From positions 2,334,775 to 2,398,774 of the forward strand of contig NZ_OY781091.1 of the NCBI RefSeq assembly GCF_963676275.1: a stretch of DNA of 64,000 bases, written 5' to 3'. Positions 59,970 through 64,000 of this stretch are shown here, piece after piece. Origin of the DNA: an uncultured Cohaesibacter sp. GTDB taxonomy: Bacteria > Pseudomonadota > Alphaproteobacteria > Rhizobiales > Cohaesibacteraceae. Within the stretch, counting starts at the first letter, position 1; each line of letters begins with the position of its first letter. The position numbers and the translations under genes were made by a program. Under the pieces are notes generated by a model. That model was not told the DNA's origin and searched no databases. It saw only the letters and a list, made by a program, of their open reading frames with translations.

Positions 59970-60818
59970 ATGTCGCTGACTTATCGAATAAAAAGTGCAT
60001 TCAATCGCCTGAAAGACCAATATTGCGCCTTTGCGCATTTGCGTGCCGTGCGCAGCTTTCATGCCAGATCCGGCCTCCAGTCTGACAAGGTCATCGCACC
60101 GGACTGGCTGCTGTTTTTTGTTTCCATTGTCAGTCTCATCGCGCTGGGCATGCTGTTCCTCGATGGCCTTGCCGGACACTGGAAGGCAACCATCGCACCG
60201 GATGTCTATGATATTTTCAGCGCCATCACCCGTTGGGGGAAGTCTGAAAACTATCTCATCCCGTCCGGTCTTGCCGTGCTGATCACAGCCTTTTTGCCAT
60301 GGGATCGCCTCAACAAGAGCGCAAAGGCTTCGCTGGTACAGTTGCAATTGATGGGCCTCTATATCTTCATCGCCGTTGCCGGGGCAGGGCTGACAAACAA
60401 TATTCTCAAGATCCTCATCGGTCGCGCCAGACCCCGCCATTTTGAGGAATTGGGCCCACTCTATTTCAACCCGCCGGGGTTTAATTCCGGTTTTCAGAGC
60501 TTCCCCTCGGGTCACTCCACCACCGCCGGGGCCATGGCTGTTGCCCTGACACTGCTGTTCCCGCGTCTTAAATGGTTCTGGATCGGCGCCGCTCTCTGGA
60601 TCGGCTTCTCGCGCATCGTGGTTGGCGCACATTATCCCTCTGACGTGGTCGCCGGTTTCTCCTATGGAGCGCTCTTCGCCTGGCTTCTTGCGCATTATGC
60701 GACAAAGCGCAGACTATTATTCCGCGCGCAGGACGGTTTCATCCGGTTGCCAAAAAGTGGCGGATTTTCCTTTGCCAGACTGATGAAAGCCCTTCACATG
60801 CTGGTTCAAAAGGCCTAA
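59970..60818 (+). CDS. PAP2-family membrane phosphatase
   Basis: 282 residues. All three PAP2 motifs are present: KILIGRARP (147-155), PSGH (179-182) and SRIVVGAHYPSDV (214-226). About six membrane helices. Members remove phosphate from lipid A, phosphatidylglycerol phosphate or undecaprenyl diphosphate. With lipid-modifying transferases on both sides, lipid A or a polyprenyl carrier is the likely substrate (inference). Confidence 0.85.
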   Translation: MSLTYRIKSAFNRLKDQYCAFAHLRAVRSFHARSGLQSDKVIAPDWLLFFVSIVSLIALGMLFLDGLAGHWKATIAPDVYDIFSAITRWGKSENYLIPSGLAVLITAFLPWDRLNKSAKASLVQLQLMGLYIFIAVAGAGLTNNILKILIGRARPRHFEELGPLYFNPPGFNSGFQSFPSGHSTTAGAMAVALTLLFPRLKWFWIGAALWIGFSRIVVGAHYPSDVVAGFSYGALFAWLLAHYATKRRLLFRAQDGFIRLPKSGGFSFARLMKALHMLVQKA

Positions 60819-60971
60819 AGAGTGGGCAACTCGACATAATATGTCGCAAAGACAAATTCAAAAGGCGCAGCATCATCTTTTTGTCGCAAATGGCAAGCTA
60901 TTGAAGCCCATTCATTTGCAGACAAATGAGATGCAAACACCACTGCAACCAAACAGCATCAGGAACAAGCC

Positions 60972-61751
60972 ATGATATCCACCTTGCCCCCTTTGGACCA
61001 TGCCCTTGAAGTCAGCGTGGTTATCCCGTGCAAGAATGAAAGAGACAATCTGGCTTTCCTGATTGATGAAGTCCACGCAGCCCTCAAAGACCGGCCATTC
61101 GAGCTGATCATCGTTGATGACGGCTCTACCGATGATACCGCGATCTTTTTGAAACAAGCCGCCGCAACCCGCCCGTGGCTGCGCCATATTCGCCATGAGA
61201 AATCATGCGGACAGTCCAACGCGGTACGCACGGGCCTGCTCTTCGCCAAGGGTGAATTTATCGCCACGCTTGATGGCGACGGGCAGAATGATCCTGCCTT
61301 TTTCCCCCAGATGATCGATGCGCTCAAGGCAGGCGGTCCGGACCATGCCCTAGCAGCCGGGCAGCGCATGAAGCGCACCGACGGCTTCGTCAAGAAACAT
61401 GGCTCCCGCCTTGCCAACAAGATCCGTCAATCCATGCTGAAGGACAATACCCGCGATTCTGGCTGTGGCCTCAAGGTCATTCGCCGGCAGGTTTTCCTCA
61501 ATCTGCCATTCTTTGAAGCATGGCATCGTTTTCTGCCAGCACTGGTCGTGCGCGAAGGGCTGAAAGTGGTCCATATCGACGTCATCGACCGCGGCCGCAG
61601 TCATGGTGTTTCCAAATATGGTATTTTCGATCGCCTTTGGGTCGGCATCATCGATCTGTTCGGCGTTCTCTGGCTGCGCAAGAGACGCAAGAAAATCCCG
61701 ACGATCACGGAGATCGATCTTTCCTCCGGTTCTGAGCAGAACCCGGTTTAG
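60972..61751 (+). CDS. Family 2 glycosyltransferase, DPM1/ArnC-like
   Basis: 259 residues. GT-A fold with VVIPCKNERDN (17-27), nucleotide-binding DDGSTDD (49-55) and DGDGQND (101-107), and a basic, lysine-rich C-terminus that likely touches the membrane. No C-terminal membrane helices, so it resembles DPM1-type enzymes that load a sugar on a polyprenyl phosphate for use by the GT83 enzyme in the same operon. The donor sugar cannot be told from sequence. Confidence 0.82.
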   Translation: MISTLPPLDHALEVSVVIPCKNERDNLAFLIDEVHAALKDRPFELIIVDDGSTDDTAIFLKQAAATRPWLRHIRHEKSCGQSNAVRTGLLFAKGEFIATLDGDGQNDPAFFPQMIDALKAGGPDHALAAGQRMKRTDGFVKKHGSRLANKIRQSMLKDNTRDSGCGLKVIRRQVFLNLPFFEAWHRFLPALVVREGLKVVHIDVIDRGRSHGVSKYGIFDRLWVGIIDLFGVLWLRKRRKKIPTITEIDLSSGSEQNPV

Positions 61752-61784
61752 CGCCAGCCCCTTATCGACGAGAAAGACCATTCA

Positions 61785-62132
61785 ATGCACTCATCTCTCT
61801 GGAATGACATTCAAGCCTGGCTCAATACCGTGTTCGTGGAACAATGGGACTTCTGGCTCGTTCTGGGCTTCGTCGCTCAGGCCATGTTCACCATGCGCTT
61901 TGTCGTGCAATGGATCGCCAGCGAACGGGCAGGCAAATCCATCATGCCGGTGGCATTCTGGTTCTTTTCCATAGGCGGCGGCGCCTTGCTGTTCATTTAT
62001 GCCCTGAAGCGCGCCGATCCGGTATTCATCGTCGGGCAGGGGGCTGGTCTGTTGATCTATCTGCGCAATGTCTGGCTGATTTTCAAGGAGCACAAAGCCA
62101 AAAAGCTCATGGAAAACACGCCCATCGAATAG
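61785..62132 (+). CDS. Lipid A biosynthesis N-terminal-domain (LABN) membrane protein
   Basis: 115 residues, three membrane helices. MRFVVQWIASERAGKSIMPV and FWFFSIGGGALLFIYALKR are the hallmark of the LABN family, short proteins named after the N-terminal part of some lipid-A-disaccharide synthases. It stands directly after a GT2 and near a GT83, a known grouping in which it may help flip or pass the polyprenyl-linked sugar. Last gene of the operon. Confidence 0.85.
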   Translation: MHSSLWNDIQAWLNTVFVEQWDFWLVLGFVAQAMFTMRFVVQWIASERAGKSIMPVAFWFFSIGGGALLFIYALKRADPVFIVGQGAGLLIYLRNVWLIFKEHKAKKLMENTPIE

Positions 62133-62189
62133 GCGGACATTCTTTTGTTTCATATGTCATGTTTTCATTTGGGGCAGATGGATTGCCGA

Positions 62190-63368
62190 TCAGGCTTTCA
62201 GGGCCGCAAAACCCTTTTCCAGATCTGCCTTCAGATCGGCAGCATCTTCCAGCCCGATATGCAGTCGGATCAACTGGCCCGGCTCATCCCATGAGGTCGC
62301 CGTGCGATATCCGCGTGGATCGACATAGGTCACAAGACTTTCAAACCCACCCCAGCTAAAGCCAAGGCCGAACAGTTCCAACGCATCAATGAAGGCCAGC
62401 GCCTGCTTGCGGCTGCAGTCTTTCAAAACCACGCCAAACAAGCCGCAGGCTCCCTTGAAATCTCTTTTCCAGATTGCATGCCCCGGATCGCTCTCAAGCG
62501 GAGGAAACAGCACCCGATCAACCTCGGGGCGGCTCTGCAACCATTTGGCCACATCCAGTGCGCTTTCCTGATGCTGCTTGAGCCGCACGCCCATGGTTCG
62601 CAAGCCGCGCAGGGCAAGATAGACATCGTCCGGCCCCACATGATAGCCCATGGCACCATGCACTTCCTCAAGCCGCGGCCAGGCTCTTTCGTTGGCCGAA
62701 ATGGTGCCCAGCATGACATCGGAGTGACCGACGATATATTTGGTGCCAGCCTGAATGGTCATGTCGACCCCATGCCCCATGCTGTCGAAATAGAGCGGTG
62801 AGGCCCATGTGTTATCCAGCAACACCAGAATATCACGCTGATGCGCTGCGGCGACGATGGCCGGAATATCCTGCATCTCGAAAGTCTGCGACCCCGGAGC
62901 CTCGGTGAAGACGGCGCTGGTATTGTCCTTGAACAGCGACGCGATATTCGCGCCAATCAAGGGATCATAATAGTCCACCTCAACCCCCATCGGGATGAGC
63001 ACATGATCGGCGAAATGACGCGTCGGCTCATAGGCGCTATCGGTAATCAGAACATGATCTCCGCTCTTGCAGGCAGACAGCAGAGCCAACGAGCAGGCGG
63101 CAAGCCCTGAAGGGGTCAGAACAGTGCCCTTGGCACCCTCCAGATCCGTCAGCGCCTCGCATAATGCGTTGGTCGTCGGGGTGCCTCTGCGCCCGTAGAA
63201 ATACTTAGCCTTCCCAGAATAGAGTTCTTCGGTAGAGTTGAATATCACGGTTGAGGCATGAATCACGGGTGGATTGACGAAACCATCATTCTCTTCGGGA
63301 TGCCGACCAGTGATGACCAATCTGGTATCAGTCTGATAGTTTTTTGTGCAGTTTTCTTTGTTTGCCAT
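62190..63368 (-). CDS. metC: Cystathionine beta-lyase
   Basis: 392 residues, Cys/Met-metabolism PLP enzyme. PLP lysine is Lys210 in QAGTKYIVGHSD, the same number as in the E. coli enzyme. Other landmarks: YGRRGTPTT (58-66), TPSGLAA (85-91), the cofactor Asp185 in LLDNTW, and the substrate-binding Arg near QLIRLHIGLED at the C-terminus. The WG pair in GFSWGGFESL marks cystathionine beta-lyase rather than gamma-lyase. It converts cystathionine to homocysteine in methionine synthesis. Divergent from aapJ with 321 bases between them. Confidence 0.9.
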   Translation of the reverse strand: MANKENCTKNYQTDTRLVITGRHPEENDGFVNPPVIHASTVIFNSTEELYSGKAKYFYGRRGTPTTNALCEALTDLEGAKGTVLTPSGLAACSLALLSACKSGDHVLITDSAYEPTRHFADHVLIPMGVEVDYYDPLIGANIASLFKDNTSAVFTEAPGSQTFEMQDIPAIVAAAHQRDILVLLDNTWASPLYFDSMGHGVDMTIQAGTKYIVGHSDVMLGTISANERAWPRLEEVHGAMGYHVGPDDVYLALRGLRTMGVRLKQHQESALDVAKWLQSRPEVDRVLFPPLESDPGHAIWKRDFKGACGLFGVVLKDCSRKQALAFIDALELFGLGFSWGGFESLVTYVDPRGYRTATSWDEPGQLIRLHIGLEDAADLKADLEKGFAALKA

Positions 63369-63689
63369 TTTTATTTGACCCTCTGGCTCCTCTTGGCCTC
63401 ATTCGATCACAGCATTATCGTTTGCGAATAATATATGCAAGAGTACAATATTTCAGTTTTTCATCTTGCTTGCACAATTTTCGTGCGAAATTTGCGTTAT
63501 TACGCCTCCAGCTGCATTTTGCCTCTTGACCCAAGTCCAATAATTTTCTGAGATAACGTTTGTCAGACGGCATTTCTCGTTTGACCAACAAAAACTGACA
63601 GGGGCGAGGATTGTTCATGCATTCCTTTGCTATCTGATCATATCAAAGACAATCCTATTCTTATTTGGGCAACAAACGAAGGCTGCAAA
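63369..63689. other. metC/aapJ divergent promoter region
   Basis: 321 non-coding bases, AT-rich near the middle. No riboswitch fold or clear promoter consensus recognised. AAGG lies ten bases before the aapJ start. Confidence 0.5.
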
Positions 63690-64000
63690 ATGAAAAAAGT
63701 TCTGATTTCCGTACTTATGGGTTCTGCGATGGCTATCGGCGCGTCTGCCGCTAGTGCTGCAACCCTGGACGATGTAAAAGCCAAAGGCGCTGTACAGTGC
63801 GGTGTGAGCCAGGGTCTCCCAGGCTTCTCCAACCCGGATGATCAGGGCAACTGGACCGGTATCGACGTAGACGTCTGCCGCGCGGTTGCTGCTGCTGTAT
63901 TCGGTGATGCAGCTGCTGTCAAATACACCCCGCTGTCTGCCAAGGAGCGCTTCACCGCTCTGCAGTCCAGCGAAATCGACGTTTTGTCCCGTAACACCAC
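63690..64000 (+). CDS. aapJ: General L-amino acid ABC transporter binding protein, 5' part (cut by window edge)
   Basis: 103 residues visible. Signal peptide MKKVLISVLMGSAMAIGASAASA, then LDDVKAKGAVQCGVSQGLPG, FSNPDDQGNWTGIDVDVCRA and KERFTALQSSEIDVLSRNT, the standard start of AapJ/BztA proteins. Periplasmic, broad-range amino acid uptake in rhizobia and relatives. Codon choice is strongly biased (CTG, GCT, GGT), as in a highly expressed gene. The rest of the aapJQMP operon should follow outside the window. Confidence 0.9.
   Translation, partial: MKKVLISVLMGSAMAIGASAASAATLDDVKAKGAVQCGVSQGLPGFSNPDDQGNWTGIDVDVCRAVAAAVFGDAAAVKYTPLSAKERFTALQSSEIDVLSRNT

Overview
The window is a chromosomal segment of an alphaproteobacterium, most likely from the marine or rhizobial side of Hyphomicrobiales. 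The support is an AapJ amino-acid binding protein, a choXWV choline importer whose ligand residues all match rhizobial ChoX, an NDUFS4-like complex I subunit, and overall codon usage. The genus is not certain (a Cohaesibacter-like organism is a guess). A 37.5-kb prophage sits in the middle, in a tRNA-Arg(TCT) gene.

Left flank (1-11.96 kb): the 3' end of a saccharopine-dehydrogenase-like gene, a U32/TrhP-type tRNA-modification protein, a tail-anchored CoxG-like protein, a periplasmic double rhodanese, a Kef-type K+/H+ antiporter, glyoxalase I, a sirtuin, a double cold-shock-domain protein, a DUF192 protein, tRNA-Pro(TGG), the NDUFS4-like subunit and an exported GH43-type glycosidase. Just before the attachment site is a short relic (about 11793-11883) that matches the last gene of the resident prophage, so a related phage probably used this site earlier.

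Prophage (11958-49489, bounded by a 50-bp direct repeat): integrase, repressors and a cro-like switch; a Toprim primase and a D5-type helicase; a type II toxin-antitoxin pair; a non-coding tract full of GGGGACAC repeats, which is a candidate replication origin; then a virion module in T7-like order (TerS, TerL, GNAT-like, portal, Bbp19-like, scaffold, capsid, tail tubes A and B, internal virion proteins, a 1770-residue ejected polyvalent protein with nuclease and metalloprotease domains, collagen-like tail fibre). Lysis genes close the right end (amidase, Rz/Rz1, holin-like). It is a temperate podovirus-type element with no visible phage RNA polymerase. Three AT-rich insertions look like cargo: a membrane protein by the repressor, an antisense two-TM protein inside the replication operon, and a three-gene cassette between scaffold and capsid (ParB-like protein, putative PD-(D/E)XK nuclease, DNA cytosine-5 methyltransferase). 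That cassette is the best candidate for an undescribed restriction or defence system.

Right flank (49.45-64 kb): the tRNA-Arg rebuilt with a phage-supplied 5' half, a FIST-GGDEF diguanylate cyclase, choXWV, a KtrAB-type K+ uptake pair, a two-receiver response regulator, an envelope-lipid operon (GT83 transferase, PAP2 phosphatase, GT2 transferase, lipid A N-terminal-domain protein), cystathionine beta-lyase MetC, and the start of aapJ.
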